Source: Desulfovibrionaceae bacterium
GTDB taxonomy: Bacteria; Desulfobacterota; Desulfovibrionia; Desulfovibrionales; Desulfovibrionaceae
Length of the DNA stretch: 48,188 bases
Reading direction: 5' to 3'
NCBI GenBank assembly: GCA_009783115.1
Contig: WRHT01000001.1
Span: 1 to 48,188, forward strand
A program made the translations under genes and the position numbers. The notes below the pieces were generated by a model, which was not told where the DNA came from, made no database searches, and was given only the letters and a program-made list of their open reading frames with translations. Below are positions 15,080-22,974 of this stretch, piece after piece (position 1 is the first letter of the stretch; every line of letters begins with the position of its first letter).

Positions 15080-16755
15080 AGCGCTCCTGCTGTGAAAACA
15101 TATCCATATTTAGCAGCATTATCATATAACCATTTTGCCCATATTTTTTCCATTTCTTGCACAACCTCAATACTTGTATATTTGCGACGCTCTCTTTTTG
15201 CCCTATCAGTAACAATCCTTGTAGCCTTTTTTAATATACTGCCGCTATTTACGTTTGCTTTGATTATATCATCGGTTATGGCTGTATTGAGTGCTCCAGC
15301 TCCTTGTTTTAGGCTCGCAAATAATCCTCTTTGTGTAACTACCCTTATTTCATAGCCGCCATAATCAACAAACGACTGTATATCCAAAGTTGAAAATATA
15401 CATATATCATTCGGATGGTTATGCGTAATTATATTGTCTTTAATCCAATCGGTTGGAAAATCTAAGCCGTTTTTACTTCCCCTTACAACATGAAGGACAT
15501 CCCCATTCATTCCAATAATCACACCCTTTTCATGATCAGGAATATCCTTTATCTCCATTTCCGCCTTGCGCAGCGCCTCGGCTACCTTTTTCTCGTCTAT
15601 TATACCGCCTTGCGCTATGGATTTCAACTCCGTGGCCTGCGCCGGTATGTCAGCACCCGGCAAGGCTTTCGGCTCGCTGAGCCTCCCCGCCGCAATCCGC
15701 TCCCTGGCGTAGCGCCTTGTCAGCCCCGTTTCCTTGATATGCGCCAGCATCCTGGCTTGCCATTCTTTGACCTTGGCGGCGGATCGCGCTTGTAAGGCGT
15801 CATTGCCCAAGCCCTTATTCACCTTCTCCGCTGTCTTGTAGTGCCGGATATTGCGTTCGATGCGCCGTTGCGCCTGTAAATCAGCGTAGCGTTTATTGTT
15901 GGCGGCGGTGGGGTAGGGGGTAAAGGTCTGCTGTGATACGCCCGGAAAGAATGGGTAAAAGCTGTGACGGCAGTTCACTCCCGTAATGCCGGTGATCTGG
16001 CCGTAATCGGTGGCCGCGACAAACTCATCCCAGCCCTTGAAGACTCGCCCCTGCCATGCCTCATGTTCCGGCCTGGCTCCCATGTGCGAGGATGTTTCCC
16101 ACCAGAGGTCTTTTTTATCCATGTCCATGCTGTCGGCGATGGCGACCTGCTGGGACGCGCTATGCTGGGCCATGGCGGTGGTGAGGTTCTGCCTCGCGTA
16201 GGCTATCGGATCTTGCACCATGCGCCCGGAGGCGTGCTTGATTATTATGCCCTCTTCCTGGATCAGCCGGGCCGCCTGGATAGCCGTTTCTTGCACGGGT
16301 TTGCCGGCCATTTTTTCGGATATGGCCCGCTCCATGATGGTGATAAGTCCCATGCCCCCGGCCCGCTCCATGCGCGTCATGGTCTCCCGTAAAAAAAGAT
16401 CATACCCAGCTAGACGCCGAGCGGCCAGGGCAGTGATAGTCAGGGGGATTTCGGGCTTGGCCTGGATGATTCCAGCTTGGAAGGCCCGATTGTAGAGGCT
16501 CATCTGTGACTTGATGTCGCCCTGGTGCAGGCCGGTTATGTCCTTCGCCAGGGCCGCCCCGGCTTCCTTTTTCGCGGCGCGGGAAAGGCGGGCAATATCA
16601 TCCCTGGCCTTCTTCTGGATAGCTTCCTTGTCCGCGCCCGGCTCAAGGGACGCCCTGACCGCCGTAGCCTGGATAACCAGGATGGCAAGCTCGTAATCCT
16701 GGATTACTCCCAGGGTTCCGGCGATATCACGCTCTATTTCGTCCCGTTCCAGCAT
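15076..16755 (-). CDS. MuF-type minor head protein with C-terminal JAB-like toxin domain
   Basis: The 559-residue protein has an N-terminal helical part and a phage Mu F / SPP1 gp7 head morphogenesis domain at about residues 200-280, with the conserved ITGVNCRHSFYPFFPG. Residues from about 395 to 559 form a separate domain with THNHPND (about 443-449), FSTLDI and GYEIRVVTQRGLFASL. This resembles the HxHP...S..D metal-binding pattern of JAB/MPN-type proteins found as tips of MuF polymorphic toxins. Base composition drops sharply to AT-rich at the domain border (about 15560), so the tip looks transferred. MuF toxins are thought to be delivered with the virion. The catalytic activity here is unproven. 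Confidence 0.8.
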   Translation of the reverse strand: MLERDEIERDIAGTLGVIQDYELAILVIQATAVRASLEPGADKEAIQKKARDDIARLSRAAKKEAGAALAKDITGLHQGDIKSQMSLYNRAFQAGIIQAKPEIPLTITALAARRLAGYDLFLRETMTRMERAGGMGLITIMERAISEKMAGKPVQETAIQAARLIQEEGIIIKHASGRMVQDPIAYARQNLTTAMAQHSASQQVAIADSMDMDKKDLWWETSSHMGARPEHEAWQGRVFKGWDEFVAATDYGQITGITGVNCRHSFYPFFPGVSQQTFTPYPTAANNKRYADLQAQRRIERNIRHYKTAEKVNKGLGNDALQARSAAKVKEWQARMLAHIKETGLTRRYARERIAAGRLSEPKALPGADIPAQATELKSIAQGGIIDEKKVAEALRKAEMEIKDIPDHEKGVIIGMNGDVLHVVRGSKNGLDFPTDWIKDNIITHNHPNDICIFSTLDIQSFVDYGGYEIRVVTQRGLFASLKQGAGALNTAITDDIIKANVNSGSILKKATRIVTDRAKRERRKYTSIEVVQEMEKIWAKWLYDNAAKYGYVFTAGAL

Positions 16756-18341
16756 CAGGCGGCCTCATCGGGTTCGCCGTCCTCGCCTCCGCCCTCTGTC
16801 TGTGTCCGGGCGTAATTGTCCAAGTTCGCCATGATGCTGTCCATGTCCATGTCGGATCCGTCCTTCTGGATGCGTTCAAGCTCCAGGGCCAAATCCTCGT
16901 CAGACAATCCCCGGAACTCCTCCAGGTAGCTTTCCTTGCTCCGTAGGCCCTCCCGGACCTCCCCCACGGCCTGTTCCCGCCGTGTTTCATCGTCCAGGAT
17001 AACAGCGTCCTGGATGAAGTACCGGATCCGGGCTTCCAGGTTGAAGGACTTGGCCTCGTGCTCGTTGGCTGTTGCCAGGATGGCCTGGTTGAAGGCGATA
17101 AATTCGGATTCCATATACCCGGTATGCTTTTTCAGGTTTGAGTATTTTTCCTGGTTCTCGCTGACGATCTGCGTGGCCGTTGTCGGGCCGCCGCCGCCGC
17201 CAGAGGCTCCATAGCGGAACGTCCCCACGCCCAAACCCACGGCGTCCGAGAAGCGGTTGAGAGCCTCCTGCAAATCCTTGGTGTAAATTTCGGAATGAGG
17301 CGTGGGCGCGAACTCGGAAATCGGGTCGGCCATATGTTTGCCGCCGAAGCCTTCCAGCCCGGCGGTGGAGACGATCACCCCGAAAAGATGCTGGGGAATC
17401 ATAGCCCGGCCATTGCGATAAGTCAGGTAATCCTTGTTGATGAAGATATTCCGGCGGCTGGTCTGGGTATCGATCATCTTGACATCGTAGATGTCGTCAA
17501 TCTCGGTGATCTTATCCAGGTGGTCAAAATATATCGGGATGCCCAAGGCGTTGTTGAAATTGCCGATTTGCCGGTTGAAAGGCTTGAACACGGAAAACAT
17601 GCGGACGGGCATTTCGTATTCCGCCATAAGGCCGAACTGTTCCGGGGTTATCGTCTGCTTGCCGTCCCCCTTTTCCAGGGTGATGATATTCCGTATTCTG
17701 TACCCCGCGCTTGCGCCGGTGGGGTGTTCCAGCACTCCCGCCGCGCCGCCGGCTACAATAGCCTTTTCCAGCAATTCCTCATGGATGTTATATAGCCGGT
17801 ATTCGTCCTTCTCCTGTTTGAAAGTGGAAACGAACACCGCGCTCTTGATGCGCCCCTGGCTGGTCTCTATGGGCAGGATGCTCTCAACCGGGAACCACTT
17901 GTGGGCGATGCCGCGCCGGGCGTCATACTCCGTAACCACGGCCATGGTCCCCATGCCGAAAATCTCCGCAAAGTTCGCCTCCAGCATCGGCCAGATCCCG
18001 GCGTTGACGTAGTATTCCTCCAGGTAATCCAGCTCGGGCTGAAGCGCGGTCTTTTCCTCTTCATCCACCACGATCCGGGTGTACTCATTGAAAAACAGGG
18101 CCGCCCACTTGGTGCAGGCTTGCAGATGCGCCTTATAAAGCGCCTTTTCGCGGGCGTATTGCTTGACGCCCTCTTTGACCACGGATGTCAGGCCGTCTTC
18201 CTTGGCGTACATGACCATGCTTTCCTGGAACCGCGCCGCCGTGCAGTCAAACCAGCCTCGCCATTCCGCCGCCCTGGCGATGTGCGTATCATCAACCGTT
18301 ATGCCAAGTTCGGCCAATATGTTTTTGTCGGTATTTTTCAT
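16755..18341 (-). CDS. Portal protein
   Basis: A 528-residue protein between the large terminase and the MuF head protein, the standard order for portal genes. The core has FNEYTRIVVDEEEKTALQ, a long beta-helical middle part, and a C-terminal acidic and helical end. The portal forms the 12-subunit ring through which DNA enters and leaves the head. Its start overlaps the terminase stop by 4 bases. Confidence 0.85.
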   Translation of the reverse strand: MKNTDKNILAELGITVDDTHIARAAEWRGWFDCTAARFQESMVMYAKEDGLTSVVKEGVKQYAREKALYKAHLQACTKWAALFFNEYTRIVVDEEEKTALQPELDYLEEYYVNAGIWPMLEANFAEIFGMGTMAVVTEYDARRGIAHKWFPVESILPIETSQGRIKSAVFVSTFKQEKDEYRLYNIHEELLEKAIVAGGAAGVLEHPTGASAGYRIRNIITLEKGDGKQTITPEQFGLMAEYEMPVRMFSVFKPFNRQIGNFNNALGIPIYFDHLDKITEIDDIYDVKMIDTQTSRRNIFINKDYLTYRNGRAMIPQHLFGVIVSTAGLEGFGGKHMADPISEFAPTPHSEIYTKDLQEALNRFSDAVGLGVGTFRYGASGGGGGPTTATQIVSENQEKYSNLKKHTGYMESEFIAFNQAILATANEHEAKSFNLEARIRYFIQDAVILDDETRREQAVGEVREGLRSKESYLEEFRGLSDEDLALELERIQKDGSDMDMDSIMANLDNYARTQTEGGGEDGEPDEAA

Positions 18342-19669
18342 CTTAAATAAGCCCCCCCCCCTCTACTTATCCAGTCTGCCAGCACATCCACCACCGAATA
18401 GCGGAACGAATCATAGGTATCCACGTCACAAGTAACATCATCGTCAATGGGCCGGTCATCGTCCGCCTTGGGGTCAAAGAGCAGCCCCTTGAGTGACTCT
18501 ATGAGCGGCGTACAGGACGCGGCAATTTTGAGTTTGTCCTGGTTGAATAGCGTGTTGAGGTACTTGCACCAGGCCGACAGGGTAACGGTAGTTTTGTCCA
18601 CGAACTCCACGCGGTGATTGTGGCCGGCCACGGCCTTTTTCATGCCCACGCGCAGGGCTTCGTCGTGGTCTGTGTAAGTTCTATGCGGGGTTATGCCGTA
18701 CCGGGCCATGGCCGCCTCGAAAAACTCCCGGTATTCGTCAATGATCTGCTGGGCGTCTATGCCTTCCCCGCGCTTATCCCGCACCGTATGCACGGCCAGG
18801 ACGTGAATCTCCGGCCCGGCGGCGCCATCCACAACCCCGGAGAGCGTGAACACGGTCTTGGCCTTGCTCCCCCCGAAATCCACGCCGATGAACAGGCGGG
18901 CATAATGCGGCAGAGGCTCCGGGATGATCCAGCGGGCGGGGTTATTGGCGAATTGCATAAAAATCAGTCCCTCGGCGGCGGCCCGCTCCCCGCGTATATC
19001 CCGCCGATACCAGACGGAGCTTTTGTCGTAGGTAGCCAGCACGGCCCGGATCTGCTCATCGGAGATGCTCATGTTGTCCGCAATGGTTACATGGGCGTAA
19101 TTCAGGCCGTAGCGCGGGTTGTCCTGCTGTCGCCGCCAATGGAAGTCAAAGAAGTCCCTGTAAAACCAATGCGTGGGCGGCTTGGGGTTGAAGTCCCAGA
19201 AGATTTTCCGGTTTGAGCTTTTCAGGGTCCGGTCCAGGGTCTCCTGGATGAATACCGGGTGGCATTCGTTGACCTCTGTTATCAGGACCGAGCCATAGGA
19301 GTTGCCTTTTATGGGCTTTTCGTCTCCGAGCTTGCCGCCGCCGGAGATAAGGACAATCTTCTCCCCGGTTTTGGTCTGGACATAGAGGCAGTCCCGGTCC
19401 TTGTATTTGCCCTCCCGGCAACGGCCCAGGAAATGGTTGGCAAGGCCGAACCCGTCGCAGTCGATAATATTGAGCTTGGCGGCGGCCACGGTCACCCCGG
19501 CGGCGAGGTGCAGGCGGTCAGGGTGATCATCCAGGGCGTGGGCGAAGGCGTTTACGTTAACCACGTTTTTGCCGCCGCGTTTGCCGCCCTCAAGGATATT
19601 GAGCCAACAGGCGGCGCTATCCACCACATAGGCGGATTGCGTGTAGGTGAAGGGAGAGAGGTCAGCCAT
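18338..19669 (-). CDS. Terminase large subunit
   Basis: This 443-residue enzyme packages DNA into the capsid. The ATPase half has a Walker A-type GGKRGGKN near residue 30 and a Walker B-type VLITEVNE near residue 130. The nuclease half shows the expected acidic residues: FIGVDFGG, TYTDHDEAL and the DVDTYDSFRYSVVD segment near the end. The last codons contain a run of ten G residues on the coding strand (18361-18352), followed by AYLR and the stop. Length is normal for the family. Confidence 0.92.
   Translation of the reverse strand: MADLSPFTYTQSAYVVDSAACWLNILEGGKRGGKNVVNVNAFAHALDDHPDRLHLAAGVTVAAAKLNIIDCDGFGLANHFLGRCREGKYKDRDCLYVQTKTGEKIVLISGGGKLGDEKPIKGNSYGSVLITEVNECHPVFIQETLDRTLKSSNRKIFWDFNPKPPTHWFYRDFFDFHWRRQQDNPRYGLNYAHVTIADNMSISDEQIRAVLATYDKSSVWYRRDIRGERAAAEGLIFMQFANNPARWIIPEPLPHYARLFIGVDFGGSKAKTVFTLSGVVDGAAGPEIHVLAVHTVRDKRGEGIDAQQIIDEYREFFEAAMARYGITPHRTYTDHDEALRVGMKKAVAGHNHRVEFVDKTTVTLSAWCKYLNTLFNQDKLKIAASCTPLIESLKGLLFDPKADDDRPIDDDVTCDVDTYDSFRYSVVDVLADWISRGGGAYLR
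18352..18361 (-). repeat. Ten-base homopolymer G tract at the end of terL
   Basis: The coding strand of the terminase gene carries ten consecutive G bases four codons before the stop codon. A slip of one base would change the C-terminus and abolish the ATGA coupling with the portal gene. Confidence 0.85.
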
Positions 19670-20060
19670 TTTCCAGATCCTTTAAATTGCGGGTTTTGAC
19701 CGGATTTTTTGCCGCAGCCCTTTTTTCTTCGTAATTATGGATGTAATCCAGTAGGCGTTCCGTATCTGATGTCTGATTATTTTCTCGCCAGCCCATTCGC
19801 GTTTTGGCCCAAAAAATCAGCGCTGTAGTGTCGCCGGATTCACATCTCTCGAAAAGACGCTTGCCGACTTTGGCGTTAGCGGTAGCCTTTCCTTTGCGGT
19901 ATTCAGCGTCATAAAGCTTGAGCATGGTCGGAACACAAACGCCGATAGTCGCAGCAATATCTTCTTGCGGAACGCCATATTGACTCATGGCTTGCACCTG
20001 TTTGGCGTGTTTCGGATTGTATTGCTTGGGGGGCTGACCACGCTTTTTGCTACTCGCCAT
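19662..20060 (-). CDS. Terminase small subunit
   Basis: A 132-residue protein directly upstream of the large terminase, with an 8-base overlap. The N-terminus is basic (MASSKKRGQPPKQY) and is followed by a helix-turn-helix (VPQEDIAATIGVCVPTMLKLY) that recognises the packaging site. The C-terminal part (FWAKTRMGWREN) matches small terminases of this type. The start at 20060 is supported by a GGGGAGG site. An ATG further upstream at 20102 lacks such a site. Confidence 0.82.
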   Translation of the reverse strand: MASSKKRGQPPKQYNPKHAKQVQAMSQYGVPQEDIAATIGVCVPTMLKLYDAEYRKGKATANAKVGKRLFERCESGDTTALIFWAKTRMGWRENNQTSDTERLLDYIHNYEEKRAAAKNPVKTRNLKDLENG

Positions 20061-20145
20061 AGGCCCTCCCCGTCTCGGCATGGACGGCCTGCTTGCGTGC
20101 ATACGGGATGAGTTTGTCAGTCGGCCATGTTTCGTATTTAAGCAT
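20050..20145 (-). pseudogene. Short ParB-N/DNA methylase-like remnant or leader peptide ahead of terS
   Basis: A 31-residue frame reads MLKYETWPTDKLIPYARKQA and stops after 11 more residues. WPxxKLIPYAR is the typical start of the ParB-type N-terminal domain that precedes DNA methylases in many phages beside terminase genes. Here only this beginning remains; it then runs into the start of the small terminase gene, overlapping it by 11 bases. It may be a deletion remnant that now serves as a coupled leader peptide. The match is short, so the reading is tentative. Confidence 0.45.
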
Positions 20146-20342
20146 CTTTTTTATAGTCCTAATTTAATCTTCCCAAGCTCCCCGAAAACCTACGCCTGAC
20201 GCCATTTCTCTCAGCGTCTACGCCGTACATCATGCGAATTATCGGGCCTGCGGAGCATCATCGGACAGTCCACTTCCCCTGGGGGCGCAAGTCGGTTATC
20301 CGCAACCAACAAGCCTTACTTGTGTGTTCAAACCGCGCCCGT
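20146..20342. other. Intergenic stretch between terminase and lysis genes
   Basis: About 200 bases with no convincing gene. On the minus strand it contains a GACGC/GCGTC hairpin-capable segment near 20200-20220. The packaging (cos or pac) site could lie here because it is next to the small terminase, but no diagnostic sequence is visible. Confidence 0.35.
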
Positions 20343-20891
20343 TTATCCGTTATCCCCCGGCCTGGGGTGATCGGCGTCCGGGGAGCGTGACGCCGCATGA
20401 TTCTCATTTCCATTACGCCGTTCTTCGCCATTCCATTCGCCCGGCCCCGCCGTAACGGTGTCCCGGTAATGATGCAGACGCTTGAGAAACGCGTCCGGAA
20501 CCGGCATCCCGAAAAATGCCAGATGATCCACGCAGGAAAAGGCTTCGTTGATGGCAAGATAGGCGATAAAGGCATCGCGCAGAGATATGGGCAAGGAGGG
20601 CAGGGCCTTGAATATGGCCGCGTCAACCCATACAAAGACGGCCACGGCCATCCAGTAACGGAAAAACTTAAAGGCCCCGCGCAAAATCCTGCGCCCGATG
20701 ATGGCGCGGCTTTTCCAGGCGCGGATAAAACCAAGGGCCAAATCGGCCAGCATAAGGTAAAATAGCCAGATAGCCGCTGATTCGGGGTAGCCGGTCATAT
20801 CCAGAAGCCAGATGGAAGCAAGCGCCAAGGCTCCTTTAATTTCCGGCATGATGCCAAGCTCGTGATAGTCGCCGAAAATACGCATCATCAC
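20343..20891 (-). CDS. Holin (phage_holin_4-like)
   Basis: A 182-residue membrane protein with three to four hydrophobic segments between residues 20 and 125 (ALALASIWLLDMTG, AAIWLFYLMLADLALGFI, YWMAVAVFVWVDAAIF). The conserved end SLRDAFIAYLAINEAFSCVDH and FGMPVPDAFLKRLHHYRD is typical of the toxin secretion/phage lysis holin family. It is the last gene of the lysis block, with a 4-base overlap with the o-spanin gene. It would form the timed membrane lesions that start lysis. The C-terminal 45 residues are hydrophilic and variable. Confidence 0.8.
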   Translation of the reverse strand: MMMRIFGDYHELGIMPEIKGALALASIWLLDMTGYPESAAIWLFYLMLADLALGFIRAWKSRAIIGRRILRGAFKFFRYWMAVAVFVWVDAAIFKALPSLPISLRDAFIAYLAINEAFSCVDHLAFFGMPVPDAFLKRLHHYRDTVTAGPGEWNGEERRNGNENHAASRSPDADHPRPGDNG

Positions 20892-21244
20892 TTGCTTTCC
20901 TCTCTTTCATGCCCGACCCATTCTCTGATCGCGGCCTTGTCGGCGTTGGCCTTGCGCAGGGCGGCGCGGTATCCCAGGAGCAAATTCAGCATGGCCTCAT
21001 TGTCCTTGCCGGTCAGGCGCGGTTCCGGTGTTTCCAGCAGAAGGGCCGGCGGCGGTTCCAGCCGGATTATTTCCACTTGGGGAGGCTGCGGAGAACATCC
21101 GGAGAACGTGATCAGGGGCAGGGCTACGCAACCAATTATCAAGATCCGGTTCCAGGTTGCGGGCTTCCGTAACGCTGGCCTTGGCCTGTTCAGTTCCGGC
21201 GTTGATTTCATGCTCAGCCTCCGCCCGCCAGGTAAAGGCGGCAT
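20888..21244 (-). CDS. Rz1-like outer-membrane spanin lipoprotein
   Basis: This gene is embedded out of frame in the end of the i-spanin gene, the hallmark Rz/Rz1 arrangement. The product has a hydrophobic signal and a lipobox-like LITFSGC, followed directly by a proline-rich stretch (PQPPQVEIIRLEPPP). The cysteine would be lipidated and anchored in the outer membrane. The true start is probably internal: MKSTPEL, or a start closer to the signal. The C-terminal 40 helical residues are longer than in classical Rz1. Confidence 0.75.
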   Translation of the reverse strand: MPPLPGGRRLSMKSTPELNRPRPALRKPATWNRILIIGCVALPLITFSGCSPQPPQVEIIRLEPPPALLLETPEPRLTGKDNEAMLNLLLGYRAALRKANADKAAIREWVGHEREESK

Positions 21245-21419
21245 TCAGTAATTTTCTGTCAGCCAGGGTTTTATCCAGGGCAGCCAGGGCAGCATCCCTT
21301 TCCTGCGTCCGGTATTCAAGGCGCTCCTCAAGGTTCTGGGTGGTTTTGCACTCCCAGCGCCAAAGGCCAAAAAGCAAGGCGAGAGCCACAGCCAGGCCGA
21401 TAGATAGCTTGCCCGTCAT
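20997..21419 (-). CDS. Rz-like inner-membrane spanin
   Basis: A 140-residue protein with one N-terminal membrane anchor (IGLAVALALLFGLW) and a periplasmic coiled coil (LEERLEYRTQERDAALAALDKTL). The layout is that of i-spanins. Its second half overlaps the o-spanin gene by 248 bases in another frame. Together the two bridge the periplasm and fuse the inner and outer membranes in the last step of lysis, which fits a Gram-negative host. Confidence 0.78.
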   Translation of the reverse strand: MTGKLSIGLAVALALLFGLWRWECKTTQNLEERLEYRTQERDAALAALDKTLADRKLLNAAFTWRAEAEHEINAGTEQAKASVTEARNLEPDLDNWLRSPAPDHVLRMFSAASPSGNNPAGTAAGPSAGNTGTAPDRQGQ

Positions 21420-21829
21420 GAAGTAATCTCCAGATCGAACTCAGCCCCCTTGGCCCAGAACAAAAGTCTGCCCAGGGCATCCCGTGAACTGGTGACGGCC
21501 CGTTGGTGGGAAAGTGTGCCGGACGCCAGGCCGACCAGGATGCACCCCTGGGAGTCGGTAATGAATCCCTTGGATTTATCCCCGGCCCAATTGCCGGCGT
21601 GGATCAGGATATTGGCGCGGCCCGGCACGTCCTGGACCCCGATGCAGGGGCCGAATTTTGGGGATATTGTTGGTTTGCAGATGTATTTGCCCGCCGGAAT
21701 GCAGGATATATTGGGCTGGTTGTCGCGCCAGGGAAGTTCCAGAGTGACCAAGGCCAGACCGGGGCCGATGAGAGTGCCGGGGGTTCCTTGGTCGTCGCCG
21801 GGCGAACGGGTGAGAATGAGATAGGACAT
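21416..21829 (-). CDS. DUF5675-family protein, lysin candidate
   Basis: A 137-residue protein with the DUF5675 pattern: IPAGKYICKP, VPGRANILIHAGNW and a conserved SQGCILVG. The H-x-G-N ... G-C-I segment has the look of a Cys/His active site like that of L,D-transpeptidase-type peptidoglycan enzymes. It is the first gene of the lysis block, overlaps the i-spanin by 4 bases, and no other endolysin is visible. It is therefore the best lysin candidate, but its enzymatic role is inferred. Confidence 0.65.
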   Translation of the reverse strand: MSYLILTRSPGDDQGTPGTLIGPGLALVTLELPWRDNQPNISCIPAGKYICKPTISPKFGPCIGVQDVPGRANILIHAGNWAGDKSKGFITDSQGCILVGLASGTLSHQRAVTSSRDALGRLLFWAKGAEFDLEITS

Positions 21830-21875
21830 GCGCTTCTCCCAGAGTTTGGAAAAAGCGTAAAAACGAAGGAGGGGG

Positions 21876-21903
21876 AAAAATCAAACTGTTTTGGGAAATC
21901 CCG
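21876..21903 (-). promoter_or_regulatory. Late-gene control motif, copy 2 (lysis block)
   Basis: This is the second copy of CGGGATTTCCCAAAAC with a downstream GATTTTT, about 45 bases before the first lysis gene. It also overlaps the 3' end of the zinc-ribbon gene. See 14742-14770. Confidence 0.5.
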
Positions 21904-22078
21904 TTTTTTTTAAAATGCGTCCATCCAAAAAAAATGGTGGATACGTTACTTCCAATAAACTTTTTCCACATGGGCAAAGCAGTTCACGAAGAAAGGCCTC
22001 TCCCATTCTCTCCTTGTTATTGCCTATGGGCTGTAATTTCCGGCCGCACGCCGAGCAGAGGGGGAGGAGTTTAGGCAT
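21881..22078 (-). CDS. Small zinc-ribbon protein
   Basis: A 65-residue protein with two CxxC-type pairs, CSAC (about residues 8-11) and CPCG (about 35-38), forming a zinc ribbon. It overlaps the preceding sigma-like regulator gene by 8 bases. Small zinc-finger proteins such as Ogr/Delta activate late genes in P2-like phages. A similar role here is possible given its position just ahead of the late blocks, but the sequence match is not specific. Confidence 0.6.
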   Translation of the reverse strand: MPKLLPLCSACGRKLQPIGNNKERMGEAFLRELLCPCGKSLLEVTYPPFFLDGRILKKTGFPKTV

Positions 22079-22631
22079 TGATTTCCTCCTTACGCATCCA
22101 ATATTTCAATTTTTTTATTGCCTTCTCTTTAATTTGAAGAATTCTAGCACAGCTAACATGAAATTCTATTGCAATATCTTGAAGTGTTTCATTTTCAAAA
22201 AACATCCCTTTTATTACGCGCTTTTCCCTTGCGCTTAGATGTTCCATACCCATATTCAATATGCTTCTTGCATAAATATATTTTAATACAAAATCACCGC
22301 TTGCCACTTTTTCAGACCATGTATCGTAAGGCAGAACATCTACTTTTACCTTTTCAGGAGGTGCTTGATTTATCTTGCAGTAATAGCGCGGGAACAGTTC
22401 TTCCGGCCCCACATTAAAAAAATCACATAACTTTTTTGCTGATTCTGTAAGTTGCCATGTTTTCCCGTGGATTGGAGAAACCATACCGTTTGCAAGCTGA
22501 CCAATCGTCGCGACGCTTACGCCTGTTTTTTCAGCCAATTTCTTACAGAAAAGCTCTGCTGACACCCTAAACTCGTGCAGCGGGCTTTCATATTCGCGGT
22601 TCATGTGCATATGTGGCACGAGCTTAGGCAT
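22071..22631 (-). CDS. Phage regulator with XRE-type HTH and sigma region 4-like end
   Basis: A 186-residue protein with two DNA-binding parts. Residues 20-80 form a Cro/CI-type helix-turn-helix (FCKKLAEKTGVSVATIGQLANG). Residues 135-180 (LSAREKRVIKGMFFENETLQDIA, then CARILQIKEKAIKKLKYWM) resemble sigma-70 region 4 / LuxR-type recognition helices. Such fusions are plausible late-gene or stress-type activators. A GGAG site supports the start at 22631 rather than 22694. The gene is clearly AT-richer than the structural genes. Confidence 0.7.
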   Translation of the reverse strand: MPKLVPHMHMNREYESPLHEFRVSAELFCKKLAEKTGVSVATIGQLANGMVSPIHGKTWQLTESAKKLCDFFNVGPEELFPRYYCKINQAPPEKVKVDVLPYDTWSEKVASGDFVLKYIYARSILNMGMEHLSAREKRVIKGMFFENETLQDIAIEFHVSCARILQIKEKAIKKLKYWMRKEEINA

Positions 22632-22974
22632 TGTGTCGCACTCCAAAAAATGCATCTGCAATTTTTCCACTAAGCACTGTTTCGGCAAGTGCATCTGCTA
22701 TGTGTTCTGCCTTTTTTTTACTTTCTGGCGTTGCATCAGAATGCAATTCTTCATATTCCTGAAGAATGGTTTTTATTTCAAAAATAAGCTTAATTACTGT
22801 TCCTGGCAATTGTAAGCAATCTATAATATAGGATGAATTTTCAAGTATAAATTTATCCCGCCAATCAAGAGTTATTTCATGTGATTGATTGCATGTTTGC
22901 GCAAATGCCATTTCTGAAATCCTGCATACAAAATAAAAGAAATCAAGCCTCGCTAGTTGCATATGTTCATTCAT
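22624..22974 (-). CDS. Unknown AT-rich phage gene
   Basis: A 116-residue protein with no recognised domain. It has an N-terminal Cys-containing helix and a charged helical second half (TILQEYEELHSDATPESKKKAEHI). It overlaps the nuclease gene upstream by 4 bases and the regulator downstream by 8 bases, so it belongs to the same leftward transcript. It is low in GC like its downstream neighbour. Confidence 0.6.
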   Translation of the reverse strand: MNEHMQLARLDFFYFVCRISEMAFAQTCNQSHEITLDWRDKFILENSSYIIDCLQLPGTVIKLIFEIKTILQEYEELHSDATPESKKKAEHIADALAETVLSGKIADAFFGVRHNA

